A stretch of 64,000 nt of DNA from Anaerolineae bacterium (GCA_022823945.1 JAJEBK010000032.1:62001-126000); one strand, 5' to 3'; shown: positions 26,825 through 35,236, counted from the first letter of the stretch. Program-made: numbers and translations. The notes: generated from the sequence alone by a model not told the origin.

Positions 26825-28465
26825 ATGAACAAGCGACTATCATTCATGCTATTGATTTCGTTGGCGGTTATGCTGAGCATCGCCCTGGGTCAAGAGGCGG
26901 AAACTGTTGAGCTGCTCGTCAATGGCAATTTTGACGGGGAATTCATAACCCGCGAAGGTGCAGCGCCGCGCCATGTGGCGGAAGGCTGGATGCCGTGGTA
27001 TATCCCGCCCAGCGAAGCCAGCCCCTCCTTCGCCAACCACGACCCCAATTATGACCAGGAAAGCGATCGTGTCCGCTCGAGTGGCGGCACGGCGCAGAAA
27101 TATTTCACTCTCTTCGCGACGCATCAAGGCGGGCTGTATCAACATGTCGAAGACGTTAGCAGCGGCACCACCTATCGCTTTAGCCTGTATGGCTATGTGT
27201 GGTCGTCCAGCTTTGAAGATGCCGACGCCAGCGAAGACCCGGGCGATGTCGTGCTGCGCGTGGGCATAGACCCAACTGGCGGCACAGACGGCACAAGCCC
27301 GGATATCATCTGGTCGACATCCGCCACATTTTATTATGACGCCTACCGCCAGTATGCGGTCATCGCCACCGCCGAAAACGACGCGATCACCGTCTTCATC
27401 GAAGCGACCGTCGGTGGCCCACGCGCCAACAATTACATCTATGTCGATGATGCGGTCCTGGATGTCGCCAGCGAGACTATCTTCATAGTCGACGCGACCC
27501 CAACACCAGAGACCTTGAATTCGCCAACACCCGCGCCAACTGTGGATACAACAGCGACAGATGGAAGCGATCCCGAGCCTTCTGCCACAAGTTCGCCAAC
27601 AACAGTACCCTCCCCCACACCGGTCAGCGTGACGCATGTTGTGCAAGAAGGCGATACAGTGAGTTCGCTAGCGTATCAATATGACACGACGATCGCGGCC
27701 ATACGCGAAGCCAATCAATTGAGCCCGAGCAATGTCATCTATGTCGGACAACGGCTGATCGTGCCCATTGACGACCTAGAAGCGCAGTCCGCCGAAGTGG
27801 TTTCTGCATCCGCTACACCCACGCCTACCCCCACGGCAACAGCAACCGCCACGCCTGTGCCCACCAATACGCCGACACCGACATTGACGCCGACACCCAC
27901 CGATACGCCAACACCGACTCCAACGCCTTTTACCTATCAAATTCTGCCGCGCGATACATTGTCGTCAATCGGACAACGGTATGGCATGACAGTCGCCGAA
28001 ATCGTCCAGTTGAATGGCATAATCAACCAGCACAACATTGATGTCGGGCAGGTTCTGGTCCTCGCCACGCGCACGTCGACTCCCACGGCCACGCCCTTGC
28101 CCACCAACACGCCATCAGCCGACCAAAGCGGCACCACCAGCTATATTGTGCAGGCGGGCGAGACACTCAGCGATATCGCGGTCAGGTTTGATACGACAGT
28201 GGCAATCCTGGCTGACTTGAACGAACTTGATAATCCTGGCCGCATCTATGTCGGCCAAGTGCTGCAGGTGCTTCGCCGTGGCGAGGCGAGGCAGCCGACG
28301 CCTACCCCATCCCCAACGCCCGTCCTGCACACTGTCCGCTTCGGCGATACGCTCTATGCCATTGCGCTGAGCTATGGAGTCACTATGTACGCCATCGCCG
28401 AGCTGAACAATCTGGTCAATGTGCATGATCTGGCTATCGGACAAGTGCTCATCATCCCTGGATAA
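26825..28465 (+). CDS. Secreted four-LysM protein with Thr/Pro linkers
   Basis: A 546-residue exported protein with a signal peptide to about residue 23 (LISLAVMLSIALG, then QEAE). Residues 24-220 are beta-rich and open with LLVNGNFDGEF, like carbohydrate-binding jelly-roll domains. Thr/Pro/Ala linkers separate four LysM modules at about 268-315, 369-415, 437-484 and 499-546, each with the GDT/GET..I turn and a C-terminal VGQ-L. LysM binds N-acetylglucosamine polymers such as peptidoglycan. No catalytic domain is seen, so it is probably a wall-associated adhesin or scaffold. ATG 26825 has AGGAG upstream. Confidence 0.87.
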   Translation: MNKRLSFMLLISLAVMLSIALGQEAETVELLVNGNFDGEFITREGAAPRHVAEGWMPWYIPPSEASPSFANHDPNYDQESDRVRSSGGTAQKYFTLFATHQGGLYQHVEDVSSGTTYRFSLYGYVWSSSFEDADASEDPGDVVLRVGIDPTGGTDGTSPDIIWSTSATFYYDAYRQYAVIATAENDAITVFIEATVGGPRANNYIYVDDAVLDVASETIFIVDATPTPETLNSPTPAPTVDTTATDGSDPEPSATSSPTTVPSPTPVSVTHVVQEGDTVSSLAYQYDTTIAAIREANQLSPSNVIYVGQRLIVPIDDLEAQSAEVVSASATPTPTPTATATATPVPTNTPTPTLTPTPTDTPTPTPTPFTYQILPRDTLSSIGQRYGMTVAEIVQLNGIINQHNIDVGQVLVLATRTSTPTATPLPTNTPSADQSGTTSYIVQAGETLSDIAVRFDTTVAILADLNELDNPGRIYVGQVLQVLRRGEARQPTPTPSPTPVLHTVRFGDTLYAIALSYGVTMYAIAELNNLVNVHDLAIGQVLIIPG

Positions 28466-28470
28466 ACCGG

Positions 28471-28560
28471 GACTGCGCAACAATAAGGGGAGTGTCGAAT
28501 TCTGTGTTCATAGCGCCCTCCCCCCACCTACCGCTGCGCTTCGGCTTCCCTTGCGCAGTC
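28471..28560. repeat. Ten-base perfect inverted repeat between the two LysM genes
   Basis: GACTGCGCAA (28471-28480) recurs inverted as TTGCGCAGTC (28551-28560). The right arm also forms a local hairpin with CTGCGC at 28534-28539. The 70-base centre contains a run of C. This may be a remnant of a dispersed palindromic intergenic element. Confidence 0.45.
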
Positions 28561-28633
28561 GAGGGACCAAGGCGGCATCTGTTTGCCATGCCGCGGCCAG
28601 ATCGCTGACCGCTAGCCATTGAAGAGGCGCTGC

Positions 28634-29983
28634 TTGAAACACCAAATCCGCTATGTGATGTACTGTCTGTTGGCTTGGCTCGTGGCAGCGCAGGCTTTGG
28701 CACAGGAGCAGAATACTGCCACGCTGACCTTGCATGTGGTGCAACGGGGCGAAAACCTGTTCCGCATCGCCTTGCAGTATGACCTCTTCGCCGAGCAGGT
28801 CGCTCAAGCCAATGGCATGCTTGTCACCGATAGTTTGCTGCCCGGCCAGCGGCTGCTCATCCCCCTGGGCACAACCGACGCAACACCAACGCCTATGCCA
28901 ACCGCGACCGCGGAAGCCATCGCCGCGCCGATATGGTCAGCGGACCAGCCGACGCAGACTACCACTGTGGCTGCGCTGCATTCTTTCTCGCACGACGGCG
29001 CAATGCCCGAAGCCTATCTGCATACCGTGGCATCTGGCGAAACGCTCTTTGTTATCGGCTTGCAATACAACCTGACTGTCGACACCATCGCTCAAGCCAA
29101 CAACATGGAAAACCCCAACTTGCTTCGCGTCGGCCAGCAACTGGCGGTGCCTGGGATTGAGCTGCCGAGTTTGACACGCGCCCTGCCCGATGCTGTGCTG
29201 GCATTCACAATCGATCCGCTGGTGTTCAAAGAAGGTCAAACGGCGCGAATCGAACTCTGGACGCGTGATGCCATGACCGTTGCGGGAACCTTCATCGAGC
29301 AGGATTTGCAGGTTATCACGCGCGAGGCGGGCAAGCGGCACAATATGCTGGTGGGTGTGCCCATGTTCACGCCGACCGCGATTTATCCATTGGAATTGCA
29401 ACTTGCGGACGCGAATGGCAATACGCAGCTGATCTCCGCCAAAATACAGGTCATCAGCGGCGGCTATTTTCGGCAGAGTCTGACAATAAATGACAGCGAA
29501 CTGCTGGCGCGGGAAGTGGAAGAAGCGGAGATCGCACGACTGGCGGAAATCGCAGCGACTTTCACGCCTCAACGCGCTTGGGAAGGCTCATTGCGCTTGC
29601 CGGCATCCGCCAACATGAATGCCTATTTTGGCACGCTTCGCTCGTACAACGGCAGTCCTTTTAATCGCTATCACAGCGGCGTCGACTTCGCTGGGGCGAT
29701 CGGCACATCAGTGCGGGCGACTGCGGCTGGCGAAGTCAAGATGGTCGAGCGGCTGCAGATCCGCGGCAACACTGTCATGATCGATCATGGCTGGGGCATC
29801 TACAGCCTCTATGCGCATTTGAACGAGGCGCATGTGCAAGCTGGCGCGCAGGTGGCAGCTGGCGAAGTCATCGGCGCGATCGGCTCGACCGGGCGCAGCA
29901 CTGGTCCACACCTGCATTGGGAAGTCTGGGTGAACGGCGTCCATGTCGACCCGCTGCAATGGGTCAACGAGGTTTTCCCCTAG
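28634..29983 (+). CDS. Secreted M23 peptidase with two LysM modules
   Basis: An exported protein of about 449 residues. After a signal peptide (YCLLAWLVAAQALA) it has LysM modules at about 32-80 and 127-174, an all-beta middle domain, and a C-terminal M23/lysostaphin-type metallopeptidase. Zinc ligands are expected from HSGVDFAG near residue 346 and HLHWEVW near 426. It should cut peptidoglycan peptide bridges. TTG 28634 is preferred because GAGG lies six bases upstream; TTG 28619 lacks any such site. Its stop shares CTAG with the convergent membrane protein. It probably works on the same wall as the preceding LysM protein. Confidence 0.9.
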   Translation: MKHQIRYVMYCLLAWLVAAQALAQEQNTATLTLHVVQRGENLFRIALQYDLFAEQVAQANGMLVTDSLLPGQRLLIPLGTTDATPTPMPTATAEAIAAPIWSADQPTQTTTVAALHSFSHDGAMPEAYLHTVASGETLFVIGLQYNLTVDTIAQANNMENPNLLRVGQQLAVPGIELPSLTRALPDAVLAFTIDPLVFKEGQTARIELWTRDAMTVAGTFIEQDLQVITREAGKRHNMLVGVPMFTPTAIYPLELQLADANGNTQLISAKIQVISGGYFRQSLTINDSELLAREVEEAEIARLAEIAATFTPQRAWEGSLRLPASANMNAYFGTLRSYNGSPFNRYHSGVDFAGAIGTSVRATAAGEVKMVERLQIRGNTVMIDHGWGIYSLYAHLNEAHVQAGAQVAAGEVIGAIGSTGRSTGPHLHWEVWVNGVHVDPLQWVNEVFP

Positions 29984-31128
29984 CTATATGCGCCGTCCAG
30001 CGCCTCAAAGTCGGTGAACAAAAAGTGGTCGTGGTAATAATGAATCCACAAGAATGACAATATCGCCGTGTAATAGGCGATGTCGAAGTGGCTGTTGCCA
30101 TCAATGCCCGGCTTGACGATGCCCGCCAGCGCATAGACCAGCGCGAATATGACTGCAGAGCCAACCAGCAGCAAGGCGCTGAAGCCATACAGCGCGCGCG
30201 AATCGACTGTCTTGCGGCTGAAGCGAGCCACCAGCGGCGCGTTGTCATCCAGGTCGCCCATCAGTTGCCGAATTTTGATGATATAGAAAGTGATCGCCAA
30301 ATACTGGAACGAATGCCAGGTATTCAGCCCTTGAAAAGCCGTATCGAGATTGGGCAGCAGCGGCGTGAAGAAAGCCACCAGCACCGTCAGCGAGACGAAG
30401 ATGAATTTGGGCATATTGAGAATGCCATGCCGCGCTTCATAGATCGACTTGCCGATATAGGCGACCAAAGCCGCGCAAAAGATCAGCGTAACCAGGATGA
30501 AAAACCAGGGATTATCGGGCTGCTGGAAGAGATCGGGGATGGCTTCGCCCAGGTCGTTTTGCCCGATTTCGAACACGCCCTGACTAATCTTCCACATGGC
30601 GATCGGGAAGAGGCTGGTCAGCACGATTGCATAGTCAATAAAGCGCGCCAGTGGGCTCAAGGCGCTGCGGCGGACGAACTTGGCTTCTTTGTGATTGTAA
30701 AGCTCGACGATATAGGTAACTTGATGCAAAACATGCAGCGATGCCCAGAAAAAGAAAAAGGTCAACATCAAGCTGAGGTTGAGAAATGCCAGCGAAATCA
30801 CGATGACGGGAATGATGATGGAAGAGCGAATCAGCGTCGGATACCGTTCTTTGAAACGTTCGTCCAGGCCCGTGCGCAGAAAAGTCGACATCATGTGCGG
30901 ACCGCCGATAGCCACCGCGACAAAGGCATTGACCAGGTTGCGGCTGATATCGTCATCCAGCCCAAATTGCACGCCCAGCAGATACATCACATAGGGCAGC
31001 GGCACGACAACCACGCTGAGCGTGATGAAGAACAGGTCCCAGCGGCGGTTGCGCAGCCACAGACTGCCTTTGTCGATCTCGGCATAATAGGCTTGTGAGC
31101 GAGCCAGCGAAATTGCGGTCGATGCCAT
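29980..31128 (-). CDS. Unknown multi-pass membrane protein with conserved-looking His clusters
   Basis: A 382-residue protein with about nine hydrophobic segments. Several His lie at helix ends: GGPHMMSTF (near residue 76), SLHVLHQ (near 130), TWHSFQY (near 273) and HYYHDHF (near 362). This pattern recalls membrane di-iron or iron enzymes, in particular the Brp/Blh beta-carotene cleavage family with its spaced GxPH, H and PH motifs, but I cannot establish homology by eye. No carotenoid genes are nearby. It ends in FTDFEALDGAYS. Monocistronic; start ATG 31128 has GGAGG-like GGCAGGGC upstream. Confidence 0.7.
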   Translation of the reverse strand: MASTAISLARSQAYYAEIDKGSLWLRNRRWDLFFITLSVVVVPLPYVMYLLGVQFGLDDDISRNLVNAFVAVAIGGPHMMSTFLRTGLDERFKERYPTLIRSSIIIPVIVISLAFLNLSLMLTFFFFWASLHVLHQVTYIVELYNHKEAKFVRRSALSPLARFIDYAIVLTSLFPIAMWKISQGVFEIGQNDLGEAIPDLFQQPDNPWFFILVTLIFCAALVAYIGKSIYEARHGILNMPKFIFVSLTVLVAFFTPLLPNLDTAFQGLNTWHSFQYLAITFYIIKIRQLMGDLDDNAPLVARFSRKTVDSRALYGFSALLLVGSAVIFALVYALAGIVKPGIDGNSHFDIAYYTAILSFLWIHYYHDHFLFTDFEALDGAYS

Positions 31129-31229
31129 GCCCTGCCTCCTGCTACGGATGCTGATTGCATTGTAGCAAAAATACTTAGCATTACAAAGTAGTTTACTGCC
31201 TTCGCCGCCAACTGGCGTACCTTCTGCGG

Positions 31230-31544
31230 CTAGGGAATAAAGCCGAACCAGCGACAGAAGTTGGTCGGGTGCGCGGTGCAGCTATTGGGCGCGTCTATCA
31301 GCAGGAAGGCGATTCCAGCGCAGACTGCCAGTGTGATGATCGCCAGCGCGCAGCCCAGCCAGGCGCCCGGGCCGCCCTGCAGCAAGTCCACAAACGCGCC
31401 GAGAATGCCCAGCAGCAGATCAATGACTCCGCTGAGCGCTTGCAGCACAAAGCCGATAGCCAGCAGCGCCACACACAACAAAGCACAGCCCACGGCGATG
31501 AAGGGCAGATGCGCCGGGTCGATCATCTGCAGCAAGTCCATCAT
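31230..31544 (-). CDS. Small membrane protein, 104 aa
   Basis: A 104-residue protein with two or three hydrophobic segments (about 14-34, 35-52 and 60-82) and a Cys-containing C-terminus (SCTAHPTNFCRWF). No family recognised. Its start codon overlaps the preceding gene's stop in an ATGA and GGAG lies four bases upstream, so it is translated with that gene. Third gene of the NUDIX operon. Confidence 0.62.
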   Translation of the reverse strand: MMDLLQMIDPAHLPFIAVGCALLCVALLAIGFVLQALSGVIDLLLGILGAFVDLLQGGPGAWLGCALAIITLAVCAGIAFLLIDAPNSCTAHPTNFCRWFGFIP

Positions 31545-31954
31545 TGTTCTCCACGCGGCTGGCAGGTACCGGCGCTGGTATCGTTCAATATCCAGTTGTC
31601 ATCCGCGCCGCGCGCATAACAATCGCAATAGCTTGCATTTTGGTCGCCGCCGCTGGATTGCCACAAGACAAAGCGCACCGTCGTCTCAACGCACAGCAGC
31701 GGAGCTTTCGCAACGCGGGATGATGACTCGATGCGCAGTCCGCGTTCGTTCTGTTCGCTGACCAGCGATACCAGCAACAGCGGGTGGGCGTGCGGCTGGG
31801 GGATATCGCCGTGCTGCAGGCGGATTTCTCCATTGGCAGCCAAGTAAAACAAACCGCAGGGAAGCAACAACAGCGCGAACCACAGCATCAACAGCAACAG
31901 GCAGCCCAGCCGCTTTATCGGGTTGCGGCGCACTGGCGCGTCAGCCGTCGCCAT
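31541..31954 (-). CDS. Membrane-anchored small protein, 137 aa
   Basis: A 137-residue protein with one N-terminal transmembrane segment (about residues 17-39) and an external domain containing several Cys (LCVETT, YCDCYARG, GTCQPRG) that could form disulfides. No family recognised. Its start lies inside the 3' end of the NUDIX gene (14-base overlap) and its end overlaps the next small gene by four bases. The overlaps argue for one transcript and a shared function, which is unknown. Confidence 0.62.
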   Translation of the reverse strand: MATADAPVRRNPIKRLGCLLLLMLWFALLLLPCGLFYLAANGEIRLQHGDIPQPHAHPLLLVSLVSEQNERGLRIESSSRVAKAPLLCVETTVRFVLWQSSGGDQNASYCDCYARGADDNWILNDTSAGTCQPRGEQ

Positions 31955-32459
31955 GGAAATTCAGCACAATGCTATCGGACTCATCATAGCTGACATGGAC
32001 GCTCAGTGGTGGGTCGTCATCCCGCATCGCCAGTATTCGAGGCAGCAGCTTTGGCAAGTCTTCCACGAGATCAAGCTCCCCCAGTTGCTCGCGGGGGATC
32101 CATTCCAGATCGCCTTCTGCCCCATCGTTCTGCACAGCGCGCCCCTCACTTATGGCAGTATACACAAACAGTAGAATGCCCGTTTGTCCGCCAGCATCGA
32201 TATTGTGAATGCTGCGCAGACGCAGGGAATGCGCACGCAAGCCGCTTTCTTCGTATACTTCGCGCAGCGCCCCGGCAGCCGGGTCTTCGCCGCGTTCTAT
32301 ATGCCCGCCCAGCCCGTTGTATCGGTTGGGGAACACCCGTCTGTGTGGCGCCCGCTTCATCATCAGCACAGCATCGTCATGGTGCACAAAGACCAACGTG
32401 CGCGGAATGACCAACCAACGACCGCCAATCGCTTCTGCGCCTTGCTCTTGCGCCCCCAT
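31941..32459 (-). CDS. NUDIX hydrolase
   Basis: A 172-residue NUDIX protein cleaving nucleoside-diphosphate-linked substrates. The box GHIERGEDPAAGALREVYEESGL (residues 52-74) matches G-x5-E-x7-RE-U-xEE-x-G-U exactly. It is preceded by MMKRAPHRRVFPNRYNGLGG, a pattern seen in 8-oxo-dGTP diphosphatase-like MutT proteins, but the substrate cannot be read from sequence. First gene of a three-gene minus-strand operon with two small membrane proteins. Confidence 0.88.
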   Translation of the reverse strand: MGAQEQGAEAIGGRWLVIPRTLVFVHHDDAVLMMKRAPHRRVFPNRYNGLGGHIERGEDPAAGALREVYEESGLRAHSLRLRSIHNIDAGGQTGILLFVYTAISEGRAVQNDGAEGDLEWIPREQLGELDLVEDLPKLLPRILAMRDDDPPLSVHVSYDESDSIVLNFHGDG

Positions 32460-32514
32460 TGACGCCTCCTCGCCGACAGTTGAGATTGCCGCTTCGCCCG
32501 CTTCATGCTAGGCT

Positions 32515-33366
32515 ATGCGCTTCACTATCATTCTAATGGTTCATGCCGTGTTTGCGAATCCACACAGTGCTCCGCCGCCCGATTTGCGCATTGTTGATAT
32601 CGACGCAGTGCTGCCCCACGAAACCAGCGATATCCAACGTTCCGGGCCCTTGATCGCGCGCCTGCAAGAGGCTGACCACTTCACCAACCCGCCCCTGGTC
32701 GCGCCGGCAGGGGATGGCAAGTTCGTGCTGATGGATGGCTCCAACCGCCATATTTCCTTGAAAGCGCTGGGCTTCCCACATATTCTCGTGCAAGTTGTCG
32801 CCTACGAGAGCGGCACGGTCGAGCTGGGCGTGTGGCAGCATATCGTGGCAGACTGGGATGCGGCGAGCCTGCGGAGTGGGCTGGAGATCTTGCCCGACAT
32901 AGCCATAACCGCTAGCGAAGACACAAGCGCAATCGCCTCGCTCAGCCTGCGCGATGGCTCTTCCTTCGGCATCTGCGCCCCTGTCGACAGCTTGCGCGAG
33001 CGAAATGCGGCCTTGCGCGCGGTGGTGGATGCCTATCACAGCAGCGCCACGCTATATCGTACTGCATTGACCGATTCATCACAGGTATGGACGCTTTTTC
33101 CAACCGGGGTGGCGCTGGTCACCTTCCCGATTTATCAGCCGCCGGATATCATTGCCGCCGCCATGCAACGCGCCTACCTGCCGCCGGGCATTAGCCGCCA
33201 CATCATCCACGGGCGGGCGCTGAACTTGCGCTATCCTATGCGGCAACTGCGCGCCGATCTGCCGCTGCAAAAGAAAAATCGGCAGCTCAGGGACTGGCTG
33301 CAAGCGCAATTTGCCCGGCGCATGGTGCGATATTATGCCGAAGCAACTTACCAGTTTGATGAGTGA
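32515..33366 (+). CDS. ParB-fold protein of the SerK/SbnI free-serine-kinase type
   Basis: A 283-residue protein with a ParB-like N-terminal domain. The segment LPHETSDIQRSGPLIARL (33-50), then NPPLVAP and VLMDGSNRHISLKALG (71-86), resembles the SerK/SbnI enzymes that phosphorylate free L-serine. Glu36, in PHE, would be the catalytic acid by analogy. The C-terminal half is unlike DNA-partitioning ParB and lacks the helix-turn-helix, so chromosome segregation is unlikely. Start uncertain: ATG 32515 or 32539. It heads a tight five-gene cassette. The kinase assignment is inference. Confidence 0.65.
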   Translation: MRFTIILMVHAVFANPHSAPPPDLRIVDIDAVLPHETSDIQRSGPLIARLQEADHFTNPPLVAPAGDGKFVLMDGSNRHISLKALGFPHILVQVVAYESGTVELGVWQHIVADWDAASLRSGLEILPDIAITASEDTSAIASLSLRDGSSFGICAPVDSLRERNAALRAVVDAYHSSATLYRTALTDSSQVWTLFPTGVALVTFPIYQPPDIIAAAMQRAYLPPGISRHIIHGRALNLRYPMRQLRADLPLQKKNRQLRDWLQAQFARRMVRYYAEATYQFDE

Positions 33367-33372
33367 GACGAC

Positions 33373-33816
33373 ATGACGCAGACTGCCGAAGTGGCGCTGC
33401 GAGAAGCGGGGCTGTATAGCGACGGTTGCGTCTATCGCCTGTTGCAGTTGCCGCCCAACGCGATTGTGTTGGCTGCTGGCGTTGTGGCAGAAACCGCCAC
33501 CCCGTTCAGCGCGCTGCTGGCTGACAAAGATGAAGTTACGCTGCTGCTGCCCGATGACGCTTGCCAGGAATTTGCGCGCCGCTTGCGACATGCGACCATA
33601 AGCGACGCGGCATATCGCCTGATTACATTTGATATTGAGCTGGATACGGAGCTGGTTGGATTTATGGCGCTGGTTAGCGGAGCCTTGGCGGCGGCTGGCA
33701 TCCCCATCTTGACCTATGCCGCTTTCTCGCGCGATCATGTTGTGGTGCGCGATGACGATTTTGAAAAAGCCATGCGCGCGCTCAGCCAACTGCAGCAAAC
33801 AGCGCAAGGAACCTGA
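33373..33816 (+). CDS. ACT-domain protein
   Basis: A 147-residue protein formed of two ACT-like halves. The second (about residues 75-140) is clear: AYRLITFDIELDTELVGFMALVSGALAAAGIPILTYAAFSRDHVVV, the CASTOR/aspartokinase-like ACT layout. Such proteins sense small ligands, often amino acids. The gene starts six bases after the SerK/SbnI-like gene, and serine or a related amino acid is a plausible ligand by context only. Confidence 0.78.
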   Translation: MTQTAEVALREAGLYSDGCVYRLLQLPPNAIVLAAGVVAETATPFSALLADKDEVTLLLPDDACQEFARRLRHATISDAAYRLITFDIELDTELVGFMALVSGALAAAGIPILTYAAFSRDHVVVRDDDFEKAMRALSQLQQTAQGT

Positions 33817-33819
33817 GGC

Positions 33820-34182
33820 ATGGAAATCAACCTGTTCAACGATCCCAGCCAGGTGCCACAGCCGCGCCACAAACTCAAGATCGAGAGCTTTCGCGCTAGC
33901 CCGTATGCCGACCGCTTCCGCGTCAAGGTCAATCTGTCCCTGACGCCATTTCAGGAACGCCCCAACCTAGTCATCACGGCGCGCCGCAGCGATGGCTTGC
34001 TGGTCAGCGACCTGGATATCATCGCCACCATGCACTTCCACAACGAATTCACCATGCACATCCGCGGGCTGGATGACCCGACCGGCGATTATACGTTGCG
34101 GGCAGAATTGTACTTCGAGACGCGCAATCCGCCGCAGGACGCGCTGGAAATCAACTTCAGCATCCTGCCCGAAGAGAACTAG
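33820..34182 (+). CDS. Unknown beta-rich protein, 120 aa
   Basis: A 120-residue protein opening MEINLFNDPSQVPQPRHKLKIESF. Alternating hydrophobic strands (FRVKVNLSLTP, NLVITARRSDG, FTMHIRGL, YTLRAELYFE, LEINFSIL) suggest an immunoglobulin-like beta sandwich. No membrane segment or signal peptide. It starts three bases after the ACT gene and ends eight bases before the JAMM peptidase gene, so it is firmly inside the operon and may be the peptidase's partner or substrate. No family recognised. Confidence 0.65.
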   Translation: MEINLFNDPSQVPQPRHKLKIESFRASPYADRFRVKVNLSLTPFQERPNLVITARRSDGLLVSDLDIIATMHFHNEFTMHIRGLDDPTGDYTLRAELYFETRNPPQDALEINFSILPEEN

Positions 34183-34190
34183 GCGCTCCT

Positions 34191-34715
34191 GTGCGCATCG
34201 CTTACCCGGCCGCCCGAGATATTGTCGAGCATGCCAGCGCCCAGTCGCCACGAGAAGCCTGTGGCTTGCTGGCGGGCAAAGGCACGCTAATTTCGCTGGC
34301 GCTGCCGGTCGCCAATGCCGCAGCCATGCCCGAGCAGGCGTTCGCGCTGGTGCCAGATGGGCAACTGCGCCGATTGAAACAGATTGACGAGGCTGGGCTG
34401 GATTGGCTGGGCGTGTATCACTCGCATACGGACTCGCCGCCCATGCCCTCACATTCCGACATAGCCGGCGCAGTAGATGATGCCCTGCTGCAATTGATCG
34501 TTTCGCTTGCGAATCCCAAACCGCGTTTGAAATTGTGGCGGATTGATGGGGCGACTGCGCTGCCGCTGGAACTGGACTTTGCTGACGCGCCAAGCATCCA
34601 TAATGACGACGGCAAGCTGACGCGCAAGCAGCGATTGGGCATGCTGGCGGCTGGCTTACTAACCGTGCTGGCGCTGTTGGTCATCGCCATGGCGCTGCTG
34701 CTGCCGCCAAGTTGA
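34191..34715 (+). CDS. Membrane-anchored JAMM/MPN+ metallopeptidase
   Basis: A 174-residue protein whose N-terminal 130 residues form a JAB/MPN domain with a complete JAMM motif: Glu22, then His77-x-His79-x7-Ser87-x2-Asp90 in GVYHSHTDSPPMPSHSD. This is the zinc site of deubiquitinase-like isopeptidases and of bacterial CysO- or ubiquitin-like-processing enzymes. A single C-terminal transmembrane helix (about 150-172) anchors it. GTG 34191 is the start (GCGCTCCT upstream gives little ribosome site). No ubiquitin-like, E1 or E2 gene is adjacent. Confidence 0.85.
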   Translation: MRIAYPAARDIVEHASAQSPREACGLLAGKGTLISLALPVANAAAMPEQAFALVPDGQLRRLKQIDEAGLDWLGVYHSHTDSPPMPSHSDIAGAVDDALLQLIVSLANPKPRLKLWRIDGATALPLELDFADAPSIHNDDGKLTRKQRLGMLAAGLLTVLALLVIAMALLLPPS

Positions 34716-34717
34716 TC

Positions 34718-35233
34718 ATGTCTGGCATAGCGTTCGGCATTACGGTTGTGCAACTGGCGCTATTGGCCTACATTTCAATCTTCGATTTGCAGCATCGCAA
34801 CATCCATCCTGGCGCTCTGCTGGCTTTGGCGGGTGTTTCTCTATTGCGTACTTTCGCAAACCAGTCTCCCGTTCTGCAATCGGCTTTGGTCGGCGCGCTC
34901 TTCGCCGGGGGCGCATTCGGCCTGGCTTATCTGGGCGGGCGGTTATTCGGCAGACAACTTGACCTGCCGCCAACAGCAGTCGTCTTTGGACCGGGTGATA
35001 TCTGGCTGGGAGCGGTGTGCGGGCTGGCTGTCGGTTTTCCCGGCTCGCTGGTCATGGTGCTGCTGGCAATGCTGTTCGGCGGGTTGAGCGTCGGCGTATT
35101 TGTGGGATTTTCCAAATGGAACTGCGCTGCTATTCGACCATTCACCGCGCTGCCTTATGGGCAGAATATCGCGGCTGCCACTGGCTTCGCGCTACTATTT
35201 CCCGCGGAAGTGGCGCAGGTATTCGCCGGCTAG
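34718..35233 (+). CDS. A24 prepilin-peptidase-like membrane protein
   Basis: A 171-residue polytopic protein resembling the peptidase half of type IV prepilin peptidases. The two catalytic aspartates are visible: Asp23 in FDLQHRNIHPG and Asp94 in GPGD. About six membrane helices. The N-terminal methylase domain and its zinc Cys are absent, as in single-domain A24 peptidases. No pilin gene lies in the window. ATG 34718 is used; it starts three bases after the JAMM stop. Last gene of the cassette, convergent with mnmA. Confidence 0.78.
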   Translation: MSGIAFGITVVQLALLAYISIFDLQHRNIHPGALLALAGVSLLRTFANQSPVLQSALVGALFAGGAFGLAYLGGRLFGRQLDLPPTAVVFGPGDIWLGAVCGLAVGFPGSLVMVLLAMLFGGLSVGVFVGFSKWNCAAIRPFTALPYGQNIAAATGFALLFPAEVAQVFAG

Positions 35234-35236
35234 CGA

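Noticed and set aside
27810-27930. Tandem ACN/CCN trinucleotide-like repeat, considered as a microsatellite or CRISPR-like array
   Set aside because: It encodes the Thr/Pro linker of the LysM protein; no spacer structure and no cas genes are present.
30088-31098. A 336-codon plus-strand open frame antisense to the His-rich membrane protein
   Set aside because: The minus-strand protein has coherent membrane helices; the plus-strand translation is charged and repetitive.
32515-33366. ParB-like gene considered as a chromosome-partition locus
   Set aside because: No parA, no helix-turn-helix and no parS-like repeats; the motif layout fits SerK/SbnI better.
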